Shown piece by piece: positions 8,681 through 16,623 of a DNA stretch of 64,000 nucleotides. Position numbers and translations under genes: made by a program. The notes under the pieces were generated by a model. That model ran no database searches, was not told the DNA's origin, and saw only the letters and a list, made by a program, of their open reading frames with translations. Position 1 is the stretch's first letter; every line of letters begins with the position of its first letter. Source of the DNA: JAAZIN01 sp964441025 (GTDB lineage: Bacteria; Bacillota; Dethiobacteria; DTU022); NCBI GenBank assembly GCA_964441025.1, contig CAYTXG010000003.1, positions 62,001 through 126,000 of the forward strand. The letters are read 5' to 3'.

Positions 8681-10603
8681 ATGCCTGACAACGTAGCGGT
8701 AAAAATACTGAAAGAACACCTTGTTAGCGGCCGGCTGCGGCAGGGAGAGGAGATCGCCATCCGCATCGACCAGACGCTGACGCAGGATGCCACCGGCACC
8801 ATGGCCTGTCTACAGTTTGAAGCGCTGGGCAGATCGCGGGTCAGCACCGAACTCTCAGTAAGCTACATTGATCACAACACCATCCAGGGCAGCTTCGAAA
8901 ACGCCGATGACCACCGTTACCTGCAATCAACGGCAGCCCGCTACGGAATCCACTTTTCCCGCCCCGGCAATGGGATCTGCCACCAGGTTCACCTGGAGCG
9001 CTTTGGCATTCCGGGGAAAACCCTTCTCGGCTCGGACAGCCATACACCCACGGGGGGCGGCCTGGGTATGCTGGCCATCGGTGCTGGAGGGCTGGATATA
9101 GCGGTAGCCATGGCCGGCTCCCCTTACTATCTGAACATGCCGGGAGTGCTCCGGGTAAAACTCATGGGAGCGCTGCCTCCCTGGTGCGGAGCCAAGGATG
9201 TAATCCTGGAGCTGCTCCGCCGCCTCACCGTTAAGGGAGGTGTGGGCCGGATTATCGAGTACGGCGGCCCGGGTGCAGCCCTGCTGACGGTCCCCCAGCG
9301 GGCCACGATCACCAATATGGGCGCCGAACTGGGAGCAACCTCCTCCATATTCCCCAGCGATGAGCAAACCCGAAGTTTTCTTTCCTCCCAGGGGCGAGGG
9401 GGGGCCTGGAGAGAGCTGCAGGCTGATCCGGACGCCCTTTATGACGATGAGATCACCCTTGAGCTGGACAAACTTGAGCCGCTGGCAGCCTGCCCGCACA
9501 GCCCCGATGCAGTCAAATCCCTCCGCGAAATTGGCCCCCTCCCTGTGGACCAGGTCGCCATCGGCAGCTGCACAAATTCCTCTTTTCAGGATCTGCTCCT
9601 CGTTGCGGAGATGCTGGAGGGTAAAACCGTCCACAGGCGCGTCAGCCTGGTGATCGCGCCCGGTTCGCGCCAGGTTTTATTGATGCTGGCGCGCAGTGGA
9701 GCCCTTGAGAAGCTGATTGCCGCGGGGGCAAGGGTTCTCGAACCGGCCTGCGGCCCCTGCATCGGGATGGGACAGGCCCCTCCCTCGGGCTCCCTGTCGG
9801 TGCGCACATTCAACAGAAATTTTCAGGGGCGCTGCGGCACGGCAGATGCATCGGTTTATCTCACCGGCCCGGCGGCGGCGGCAGCGGCAGCCCTGCGCGG
9901 CTGCCTCACCGATCCCCGGGCACTGGGAGAACCTCCGGAGCTGCCTGAGGCGCCGCCGCCCATAATAGATGATAATATGATCATCAGCCCGCCTGAAAAC
10001 AGCGGCAAAGTGGAGATTGTCCGCGGCCCCAATATCAAGCCTCTGCCCCTGAACAACCCCCTGACAGGCGATCTATCCATGACCCTCCTGCTGAAGACAG
10101 GGGATCATGTTACCACCGATCAGATCATGCCCGCCGGGGCCGGGGTTTTACCTTTGCGCTCAAATATTCCGGCGATAAGCGAGTATGTTTTTGCGCCCCT
10201 TGATCAGAGTTTCTCCCGGCGGGCCCGGAAAGCCGGCAGCGGGCTCGTTGTCGGCGGAGAGAATTACGGCCAGGGCTCGAGCCGGGAGCATGCCGCTCTG
10301 GCGCCCATGTATCTCGGAGTAAAGGCGGTCCTGGCGAAGTCTTTTGCCCGGATCCACCATACCAACCTGGTCAATTTTGGGATCATCCCCCTGATTTTTC
10401 AATCCCCGGCCGACTATGATCTGCTGCAGCAGGATGATTGCCTGGTAATCAAAAACGTGCATGAACAGCTGGCCGGGGGGAGCATCACCATCACCAACTG
10501 CACCCGGGGCTGCTCTTTTACGGTAAGGCATGAACTCTCGCCGCGCCAGCTCGGGATAATCAAGGCGGGCGGGCTCTTATTGGAGGTTGGAGGTCGGAAG
10601 TAG
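8681..10603 (+). CDS. Aconitate hydratase, single-chain AcnA-like
   Basis: [4Fe-4S] enzyme that interconverts citrate and isocitrate. 640 residues, the short clostridial form in which large and small aconitase domains are joined. Fe-S cysteine motifs are GSCTNSS (about residue 296) and ACGPCIGMG (about residue 357). The swivel domain carries GDHVTTDQIMPAG and the substrate loop NYGQGSSREHAAL. The related 3-isopropylmalate dehydratases are normally two subunits, so aconitase is favoured. No other TCA gene is adjacent. The final codons (LEVGGRK and the stop) are encoded by a small dispersed repeat (10582-10614). Confidence 0.92.
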   Translation: MPDNVAVKILKEHLVSGRLRQGEEIAIRIDQTLTQDATGTMACLQFEALGRSRVSTELSVSYIDHNTIQGSFENADDHRYLQSTAARYGIHFSRPGNGICHQVHLERFGIPGKTLLGSDSHTPTGGGLGMLAIGAGGLDIAVAMAGSPYYLNMPGVLRVKLMGALPPWCGAKDVILELLRRLTVKGGVGRIIEYGGPGAALLTVPQRATITNMGAELGATSSIFPSDEQTRSFLSSQGRGGAWRELQADPDALYDDEITLELDKLEPLAACPHSPDAVKSLREIGPLPVDQVAIGSCTNSSFQDLLLVAEMLEGKTVHRRVSLVIAPGSRQVLLMLARSGALEKLIAAGARVLEPACGPCIGMGQAPPSGSLSVRTFNRNFQGRCGTADASVYLTGPAAAAAAALRGCLTDPRALGEPPELPEAPPPIIDDNMIISPPENSGKVEIVRGPNIKPLPLNNPLTGDLSMTLLLKTGDHVTTDQIMPAGAGVLPLRSNIPAISEYVFAPLDQSFSRRARKAGSGLVVGGENYGQGSSREHAALAPMYLGVKAVLAKSFARIHHTNLVNFGIIPLIFQSPADYDLLQQDDCLVIKNVHEQLAGGSITITNCTRGCSFTVRHELSPRQLGIIKAGGLLLEVGGRK

Positions 10604-10614
10604 GAGGTTGGAAA
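10582..10614 (+). repeat. AGGTTGGA-type dispersed repeat, copy 1
   Basis: A 33-bp stretch made of GGAGGTTGGAGGTCGGAAG-like units (GGAGGTTGGA appears at each end). It overlaps the last codons and the TAG of the aconitase gene. A second copy in the other orientation lies at 22661-22692, overlapping the stop of another gene. The function is unknown. Confidence 0.7.
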
Positions 10615-10633
10615 GGCAGGGCAAGGCTGCGAT

Positions 10634-11026
10634 TTAGTCTCCCGGGATTCTTTTGCCATAGGCGACGGCCACGGCGGCGGCAAAGGGCGGTTCGTGGGTC
10701 ATGGACAGGGCAATCCGGCTGATGCCCCCATCAGCGGCCCTGGAGGCGGCACAACCTGAAAGCCGCACCCGGGGCGGCCTGCCGGGTAGTGCGATGATCT
10801 CCACATCCTGCCATGACGCCGGGGCATAGCCGCATCCTATTGCCTTTAAAACCGCCTCCTTGGCGGCGAAGCGGGCGGCCATGGCCGGGAAAAGAGGGCG
10901 CCGCGGCAGAAGCAGAGAGAGCTCGGCGGTGCTAAAAAGCCGCCTTAAAAAGCGCCGCGGGCGGCGGCGGTAAGCCCGCTCGATCCGGGCTATAGAAACC
11001 AGGTCAACACCCACGCCGGCAACCAT
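10634..11026 (-). CDS. acpS: Holo-[acyl-carrier-protein] synthase
   Basis: Transfers 4'-phosphopantetheine from CoA to apo-ACP for fatty-acid synthesis. 130 residues, normal for AcpS. Visible are the N-terminal metal motif GVGVDLVSIARIER, the second motif FAAKEAVLKAIG, and ISRIALSMTHEPPFAAAVAVA at the C-terminus. The start ATG at 11026 has AAGGTG upstream. It converges with the aconitase gene, 30 bp apart, and stands alone here rather than beside alr or nnrD. Confidence 0.94.
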   Translation of the reverse strand: MVAGVGVDLVSIARIERAYRRRPRRFLRRLFSTAELSLLLPRRPLFPAMAARFAAKEAVLKAIGCGYAPASWQDVEIIALPGRPPRVRLSGCAASRAADGGISRIALSMTHEPPFAAAVAVAYGKRIPGD

Positions 11027-11115
11027 GAAGCCAACACCTTTCCATTCACCTTTTTAAAATATACCCCAACAGGGGCAGCAGCGCAACATGCCCTTTTTTT
11101 CGTTTTTTCTTTATC

Positions 11116-11144
11116 TTGCATTTATGCGGATAATATGTTAATGT
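11116..11144 (+). promoter_or_regulatory. Possible promoter of cold-shock gene
   Basis: TTGCAT (11116-11121), a 17-bp spacer and TAATGT (11139-11144). This leaves a leader of about 50 nt before the csp ATG. Confidence 0.5.
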
Positions 11145-11198
11145 CGTATCGAAATTCGCCCCGCCGCCGGCAGGGCATTCTAGGAGGTAACGGATTTA

Positions 11199-11396
11199 AT
11201 GCAAGGTCGGGTGAAATGGTTTAACCCTCAAAAAGGGTACGGATTTATCGAGGTAGAGGAAGGAAAAGATGTGTTCGTGCATTACTCGGAAATTAAGGAA
11301 GAGGGATTTAAAACCCTGGAAGAAGGTCAGGAGGTAGAATTCGAAATAGTCGAAGGAAACCGCGGACCCCAGGCTGCAAACGTGACCAAGTTATAG
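11199..11396 (+). CDS. csp: Cold-shock protein, CspA/CspB family
   Basis: Single OB-fold nucleic-acid chaperone that keeps mRNA unstructured. 65 residues with the RNP1 motif KGYGFIEV and RNP2 motif DVFVHYSEI, starting GRVKWFNPQKGYGF. A strong ribosome site, TAGGAGGTAACGGATTTA, precedes the ATG, and a rho-independent terminator follows. Monocistronic. Paralogues are common, so the exact Csp letter cannot be assigned. Confidence 0.97.
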   Translation: MQGRVKWFNPQKGYGFIEVEEGKDVFVHYSEIKEEGFKTLEEGQEVEFEIVEGNRGPQAANVTKL

Positions 11397-11439
11397 GTCC
11401 GGGCTCACCTGGATCAGAAACTGCCAGCGTTTGAAACCA

Positions 11440-11466
11440 AAGCCGGTTTAACAACCGGCTTTTTTA
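11440..11466 (+). terminator. Rho-independent terminator of csp
   Basis: Perfect 9-bp stem AAGCCGGTT/AACCGGCTT with a 4-nt loop, followed by TTTTTATTT. Confidence 0.92.
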
Positions 11467-11618
11467 TTTCCCGGCGGGCCGGATAGAGCGGAGCAATTAC
11501 CGGCCCGGCAGAGCCCCGGTTCAGCTGTTTTTTCCGTAAACGCCCAGCCCGGCGGCCTCGGTAAATACAGCGGCGGCTCCTGATCAGATACGCCTTCGGC
11601 GCAGGAGCGGCACTCAGG

Positions 11619-12533
11619 CTATTCCGGCAGGATCTGCAGCAGACGCAGCCCCCAGAGCAGCGGCGTTATCCGGATCTCCTCTCCGGCAAGAGCGCGGCGG
11701 AAAAAACCCATGGCAATGGCGGTGCGCGCCTGCAGCATCGCCTCCCCTGACTCCGCCGCAGCCAGCGCCGGCGCACCCATATAGGGTTTCATCTGCCGAT
11801 CACCCACCCAGGCCAGCGTTGCAGCAAGATGTTTTATATCTTCGCCAAGAATTCGCGAAAAAAGGGAAACAAGGCGTCCGAGAAATAGAACTGCTCCCGA
11901 CGAGGGCGGCGGCAGCGAAGGCTCCACCGTGCGCCAGTTTTCCCTGACCTGCTCCGGGTGGGACCGCAGCATTAGTGAAGTTTCATTGGTCCCCGCATGG
12001 GCATCGGCATCGTCACCGCAGTTGCCCGGCCGCAGCCCCGTCTCTTCCAGAAAGGCGGGATCATGCTGAACCATGAGCCGGAAATCACGGTTGAAAGGAT
12101 TTACCAGACAGAAGCGGTGGCGGCGCCAGGCCTGCCGCGAGGCCGCTTCGGTGGCCATCTGGTGCCGCGGGCCGCCATGATTGTCTGCCAGAAATAGGTA
12201 GCGGAAACCCTGCGCCGCCAGCCCCCTGACATATGCCAGCAGCACTTTCCGCAGCAGAGGAGCAGGCACCGACAGGGAGCCCTTTACCGGCAGGGCGTCG
12301 GAGCCCAGGTACAGGGAAGGCAGCTCCACAAGGGTATAATCGGGATATTCTTCATGCAGGGCGTCTGCATAGCGCTGCAGCAGATCCTGGGCGACAAAGA
12401 CATCGGTACCCAGGGGCAGGTGCGGGCCGTGAACCTCAATGGGGCTTACCGCCATCAGAAAAATGGTTTTCTCCCGGTCCAGGGCCTCAATCTCGGGGAG
12501 TGACATTCGGACATAGGTCGCCGTCTCGGCCAT
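11619..12533 (-). CDS. Creatininase-family amidohydrolase
   Basis: Metal-dependent amidohydrolase family that includes creatininase and the riboflavin/F420-pathway formamide hydrolases. About 304 residues. Metal-site motifs are PIEVHGPHLPLGTDVF (residues about 30-45), FLADNHGGPRHQ and DAHAGTNETSLML. The ATG at 12533 has GGAGG 8 nt upstream and is better than the GTG at 12542. No pathway neighbour reveals the substrate, so only the family is claimed. The C-terminus (residues 215-304) includes a helical region without obvious motifs. Confidence 0.85.
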   Translation of the reverse strand: MAETATYVRMSLPEIEALDREKTIFLMAVSPIEVHGPHLPLGTDVFVAQDLLQRYADALHEEYPDYTLVELPSLYLGSDALPVKGSLSVPAPLLRKVLLAYVRGLAAQGFRYLFLADNHGGPRHQMATEAASRQAWRRHRFCLVNPFNRDFRLMVQHDPAFLEETGLRPGNCGDDADAHAGTNETSLMLRSHPEQVRENWRTVEPSLPPPSSGAVLFLGRLVSLFSRILGEDIKHLAATLAWVGDRQMKPYMGAPALAAAESGEAMLQARTAIAMGFFRRALAGEEIRITPLLWGLRLLQILPE

Positions 12534-12772
12534 TGGGAACACCTCCGGTTGAATTTTATATTCTTCTACCTGATCATTTATTCCCGATTGAGGTGCTCCT
12601 TCCTGCTTGCCGCCCCGAGAATACGGGCCGCATTGGCAATGGCCAGCAAACCCCGGCCCAGACCGCAGAGGGCTTCCAGGGGGTACCCGCTCCGGACAGG
12701 GTAAAAGCGATTAGAAATAGAGCCTCGCTGAAAAAAGGAAAAGGACCGGGATGGCGGATAATCCTTAAAATC

Positions 12773-12805
12773 GGTTGGAGCCGGTGCCCGGCACCGGCTC
12801 CAACC
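12773..12805. repeat. Perfect 16-bp-arm palindrome in gene-free stretch
   Basis: GGTTGGAGCCGGTGCC and its exact complement flank a single central base, making a 33-nt perfect hairpin. It lies in the gene-free region 12534-12851 between the creatininase gene and the metallo-hydrolase gene; both run leftward, so it is 3' of the hydrolase gene. It lacks a clear T-run and may act as a terminator or be a mobile palindrome. No gene was recognised in the rest of this interval. Confidence 0.7.
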
Positions 12806-12851
12806 AACATATTCCTTGCAGTTTCTCTGTTAGCAAAAAGCAGGCGGCAGC

Positions 12852-13523
12852 CTAAAAGCTGTGTACCTCACCAGGCTGCAAAATAACGCAGTCCGTTTCC
12901 ACCTGCCGCTCCACCTTCTCCTTGAACAGTTTTGGATCAGCTTCAATAATGGGCCAGGTGTTGTAATGAAAGGGGATCACCTGGCGGGCTTTTAAAAAGG
13001 AGGCGGCGACAGCGGCATCATCGATGCCCATGGTAAAATTATCGCCAATGGGCAAAAGGGCCAGGGCAAGGGCATGCAACTCCCCGATAAGCTTCATATC
13101 GCCGAAAAGGCCGGTGTCACCGCTAAAATAGATCACCTTGCCGCCGTATTCAACGATAAAGCCACAGGCATGGCCTCCGGGAATACCCGAGCCGTGAAGA
13201 GCCAGCGTCGCCTTGACCGATCCGAATGGAAAGCGGTGGCTGCCGCCGATATGCAGGGCATGGGCGCGGCAGCCTCTTTCTTGTGCCGCATCGGCTATCT
13301 CCGCGGTAGAGATGATCAGTGCATCATTGGCGGCGGCAATGTCGTAGGCGTCGCCCAGATGATCGCCATGCGCATGCGAGACGAGGATATAGCGGACCCT
13401 GATATCAGCGGGATCAACTTTTGCTGCAGGATTGCCCGAGAGGAAGGGATCAAAAAGCAGGGTTTCTCCATCTTGTCCCTCCAGTAAAAAACAGGCATGT
13501 CCCAAGAATGTGAGTTTCGGCAT
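12852..13523 (-). CDS. UPF0173-type metal-dependent hydrolase
   Basis: Metallo-beta-lactamase fold hydrolase of the UPF0173 (YtkL) group, 223 residues, substrate unknown. Motifs: LTFLGHACFLLE at the N-terminus, the zinc ligands SHAHGDHLGDA, HGSGIPGGHACGFIVE, YFSGDTGLFGDM, and the terminal PFHYNTWPII. The ATG at 13523 is favoured (GGAGG 7 nt away; a second ATG lies 3 nt earlier). It begins 4 bp after the response-regulator stop, so it is probably the third gene of a kinase-regulator-hydrolase operon. Confidence 0.88.
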   Translation of the reverse strand: MPKLTFLGHACFLLEGQDGETLLFDPFLSGNPAAKVDPADIRVRYILVSHAHGDHLGDAYDIAAANDALIISTAEIADAAQERGCRAHALHIGGSHRFPFGSVKATLALHGSGIPGGHACGFIVEYGGKVIYFSGDTGLFGDMKLIGELHALALALLPIGDNFTMGIDDAAVAASFLKARQVIPFHYNTWPIIEADPKLFKEKVERQVETDCVILQPGEVHSF

Positions 13524-13527
13524 CATA

Positions 13528-13980
13528 TCACCTCCGGGAATATACTCCTTCATCACCTGCAGCCATTCTATCATAAACTTTTTGCAGCGGCATAGATCCG
13601 CTGTTAACAATCCCCGGCACCGGCACCGCCTCGGCAACCAGTTTCAGCAAGTCTTTTACATTGAAAGGTTTTTCCAGAACGCCTACTATATTTTCTTCCG
13701 CTTCAACCCGATCTGCAATTGCTTCCTTGTAACCTGTGACAAAAAGAATTTTCACATCATTATGATCCTGCCGGATCATCCGGGCTACTTCGAAACCATT
13801 CACCGCACCAAGTTTTATATCAATAATTGCCAGGCGGGGACGGTAGCGGCTCACAGCACTGATTCCCCTCGCTGCATCACCGGCCACATCGCAGCTATAG
13901 TTACACATGGCCAGAACCTGCTGTAGTATCCAGCGGATGCCTTCATCATCATCAATTACCACTACATCAACGGAATCCAT
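13528..13980 (-). CDS. Single-domain response regulator
   Basis: Receiver (REC) domain only, 150 residues, with no DNA-binding output domain. Acidic pocket VVVIDDDEG, phospho-acceptor Asp in LAIIDIKLGAVNGFEV (about D52), Thr in ILFVTGYKE and Lys in LEKPFNVKDLL are all present. A 25-residue tail has no recognised motif. It lies 46 bp after the sensor kinase and is presumably its partner, acting by protein contact as Spo0F or CheY do, or passing phosphate on. Confidence 0.9.
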   Translation of the reverse strand: MDSVDVVVIDDDEGIRWILQQVLAMCNYSCDVAGDAARGISAVSRYRPRLAIIDIKLGAVNGFEVARMIRQDHNDVKILFVTGYKEAIADRVEAEENIVGVLEKPFNVKDLLKLVAEAVPVPGIVNSGSMPLQKVYDRMAAGDEGVYSRR

Positions 13981-14026
13981 CCTTTCATCCCTTTCTCTTT
14001 ATATTGATCCTCCAAACAGGCTCGTG

Positions 14027-16048
14027 TTACGTTATATTATCGCAGACCGGCAGTGCCAGGTTGACCGTTGTCCCTTTGCCCACCCCGCTCACTATATCCA
14101 GATCTCCTCCCATCATTCTCACAATTGTTGAAGAGATGTAGAGGCCCAGCCCGGTGCCGCCGGGCTTTGTCGTAAAAAACGGCCTGGTTAACATCTCCAT
14201 ATTTTCAGCGGGAATCCCCGGCCCGTTATCCTTCAGGATAACATGGACCCGGCCATTTCTCAGAGAAGTGGATATTTCCAGTTCGCCCCCTTCCCTCAGC
14301 GCTTCAATGGCGTTGCGGGCAATATTGAGCAGCACCTGCTTGATGCTGTCGGGAGAACCGAGTACCTCCGGCATCTTCCCCGGGCAGAGATTGATCTTAA
14401 GATCTATTTCGTTTAGCAAAGCTTCACTGTTCAGCAAAAAGGATAATTCATGGATAATATCATTTAAATTTACCTTTTCCAGTCTTTTTTCCGGCTGGGG
14501 CTTGGTGATATCCAAAAAATTTGTAAGTATAGCACCCATCCGGTCCATTTCGCACTCCAGCTTAAGCAGCAGTTCCTCCTGCTTGACGGGATCTTCAAAA
14601 ATTCTGATCAGCTGAATAGCCGCCTTTGCCGTAGCCAGGGGGTTGCGAATTTCATGGGCCAACCCGGCGGCGACCTCCCCTGCTTTGGCCAGCCTTTCCC
14701 AATCCTGGATTTCATGATGGATTTTTACCCGTTCGTTTATATCGCTGAACAGCAGAACAGCGCCGGCGCTGCCGCCATCTTCGCGCAACAGGGGAACAAC
14801 CTCCCAGCACAGATAGCCCTGTGAACCCCCGCCGGCCGGGGCGGAACATTCCTGCATAGAACTACCGTTGTTTCCGGCAGCAATGCAGACGGCCTCTTCA
14901 ATTTGATGGTCCAGATTGCAGCAGCCGATCGGCATACCTGCCTTGGGAATCGTCCTGTCCAAACCGTTGAAGAATGTTTTTGCCGCGTGGTTCATCAAGA
15001 AAATGATGCCCTTGCTGTCGACGACAACAATGCCCTGCTCGATGGAGTTAAAAATTTTTCCCCAGCGATATTGAAATACTCTTGACAGCAGTGAAACTTT
15101 CAGGGCAAGGGCGGCCTTTTCAGCCAGAGCAAGAAGCGCCTGCCGGAAAGGGCCGCCTTCTGCGCTGATGAGGCCCAGGTAGACGGAGGCGGCGCCGCTC
15201 CTGCAGTGAAGCCCTTCAAATGTCGAGGCGTATTCCTTTTCGACCCTCTCTTGAACCAGTCCGCCAAAAATATGGACCGGATCTTTCAGCCTCCCCAGCG
15301 ATTTCCAATCATCTGCTAGAGCTGTCATGATCCGGTGCCCTTCACCACAGCTGAGAGTTAGCATCCGGCCCGGATGCTCATAACTGAAGACAAAAGCGCC
15401 CCCGTCCCCGGCAAAAGCCGCCAGGAAACAGGCTATGAGTTTCAGGACGGCTTCCAGATCAAAATATCCGGGATCAAAAGTCAGCGCTATAAGCTCGTTA
15501 ACCAAAGCAACGGCCGGCAGAAGCGCAACCAGGCCCGGTTCACTGCAGCAGCGGTACAGCGCGGAGTGCAGACTGACGATCCGGGCAAGACGCTCCTTTA
15601 TCTCCCTCCGGGCCGCCGGCGTCATATGAACGCTTAAAGGGCTGCGCCTGGGGTCCTTCAGCCCCTCCGCCCCTTTTAAATAATCCTCCGGGTGTTTCGG
15701 TTTCCGCCCCTCGGAGCGGTATCCCAGAAGCAGAAAGGAACCGTTTTCGAGCCTGGCCGTGCTCACAACCATCCCGAAGGGATCAACCAGCAATTGACCT
15801 TTTCCAAGATCAGTATGCACCTGGGGGATACGTCTGTAGAAATCTTCATAAGCCGCCATCAGTGGAGGATGACCGCCCTGCCCGATGGCAGAACAGGGGG
15901 GATTATAAAGAGAAAGCAACCGTCCGCGCCGATCAATCGTGGCAATGCTCATCTTCAACACACATGCCAGGGCTTCCCAAAAATCATGCCATGGGGGCGT
16001 ATGCCCTTCCTCCGGTTTACCGGACATGCAGTAAAACTTTATAATCAT
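14027..16048 (-). CDS. Sensor histidine kinase with PAS domain
   Basis: Soluble-looking kinase of about 673 residues with no clear membrane segment. Residues 1-140 contain a region that includes Cys, resembling ligand-sensing domains. A GAF-like stretch (about 190-320) is followed by PAS (about 330-440, IFNSIEQGIVVVDSKGIIFL), the HisKA H-box (VAAGLAHEIRNPLATAKAAI) and HATPase_c with NIARNAIEAL, LKDNGPGIP and GGTGLGLYIS. The layout resembles the sporulation KinA/KinE and NtrB-like kinases. The start is uncertain: the ATG at 16048 lies only 2 nt after GGAGG and other starts are possible. It pairs with the downstream receiver. Confidence 0.87.
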   Translation of the reverse strand: MIIKFYCMSGKPEEGHTPPWHDFWEALACVLKMSIATIDRRGRLLSLYNPPCSAIGQGGHPPLMAAYEDFYRRIPQVHTDLGKGQLLVDPFGMVVSTARLENGSFLLLGYRSEGRKPKHPEDYLKGAEGLKDPRRSPLSVHMTPAARREIKERLARIVSLHSALYRCCSEPGLVALLPAVALVNELIALTFDPGYFDLEAVLKLIACFLAAFAGDGGAFVFSYEHPGRMLTLSCGEGHRIMTALADDWKSLGRLKDPVHIFGGLVQERVEKEYASTFEGLHCRSGAASVYLGLISAEGGPFRQALLALAEKAALALKVSLLSRVFQYRWGKIFNSIEQGIVVVDSKGIIFLMNHAAKTFFNGLDRTIPKAGMPIGCCNLDHQIEEAVCIAAGNNGSSMQECSAPAGGGSQGYLCWEVVPLLREDGGSAGAVLLFSDINERVKIHHEIQDWERLAKAGEVAAGLAHEIRNPLATAKAAIQLIRIFEDPVKQEELLLKLECEMDRMGAILTNFLDITKPQPEKRLEKVNLNDIIHELSFLLNSEALLNEIDLKINLCPGKMPEVLGSPDSIKQVLLNIARNAIEALREGGELEISTSLRNGRVHVILKDNGPGIPAENMEMLTRPFFTTKPGGTGLGLYISSTIVRMMGGDLDIVSGVGKGTTVNLALPVCDNIT

Positions 16049-16147
16049 CACCTCCAGAGTCGCTGATTTTAACGATAGCCGTGTACAACCCGTTCCAGAA
16101 TACACGGGGCAAGCCCGGACCGGGAGTACTGTGAGAAACTGCGCTTT

Positions 16148-16176
16148 TTGATAAGTAGAAAATTTTGCTGTATGTT
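16148..16176 (+). promoter_or_regulatory. Possible promoter upstream of thrC
   Basis: TTGATA (16148-16153), a 17-bp spacer and TATGTT (16171-16176) on the plus strand, in the intergenic stretch upstream of a small putative gene and thrC. Confidence 0.45.
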
Positions 16177-16291
16177 GAGAGGGATTAGAGCAGGTCTGCT
16201 ATACAAGTAAAGTTTCCTGATCCTTGCCGGTTTTACCTGTCAGCTGTTTCAAAATGTTTCCTGAATACTTTAACACTAAGTATAACAATTA

Positions 16292-16513
16292 GTGAAAATA
16301 AAAACAAGTATATTTTGCGTGGCGATGCTTACTTTTATGCTTAGTTTTGCTTTCTTTTTACCGCGGGAGGCTGTACCCGCAGGAGATGGGGGCGAATATA
16401 TGGGTTATCGGTCAAAAATGGCCCGTTACACGCCCCTGTTATTATTTGCCTTAACCCGCTTATGCCGGCCCCGGAACAGGCCGCAGGACTGCACCTGGCG
16501 CCCCGCCCTGTAG
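16292..16513 (+). CDS. Possible small secreted peptide or gene remnant
   Basis: A GTG-initiated 73-codon frame with a convincing signal peptide (basic KIKT, then CVAMLTFMLSFAFFL, then a VPA-like cleavage site). The remainder (about 43 residues) matches nothing I recognise and ends at a TAG. The ribosome site is weak. It may be a real small exported protein or the remnant 5' end of a lost gene. The next 110 bp run open in the thrC frame without a stop. Confidence 0.3.
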   Translation: MKIKTSIFCVAMLTFMLSFAFFLPREAVPAGDGGEYMGYRSKMARYTPLLLFALTRLCRPRNRPQDCTWRPAL

Positions 16514-16623
16514 TCCACCAGATGCGGATAAAAGGATCGCAGCCTTTCCCGGCGAACACTGTAGTTAAAATAGAGGCGCGCACTGTTATCTTGCAGCCGG
16601 GCCAGGCAACGGGGGGATCCATC

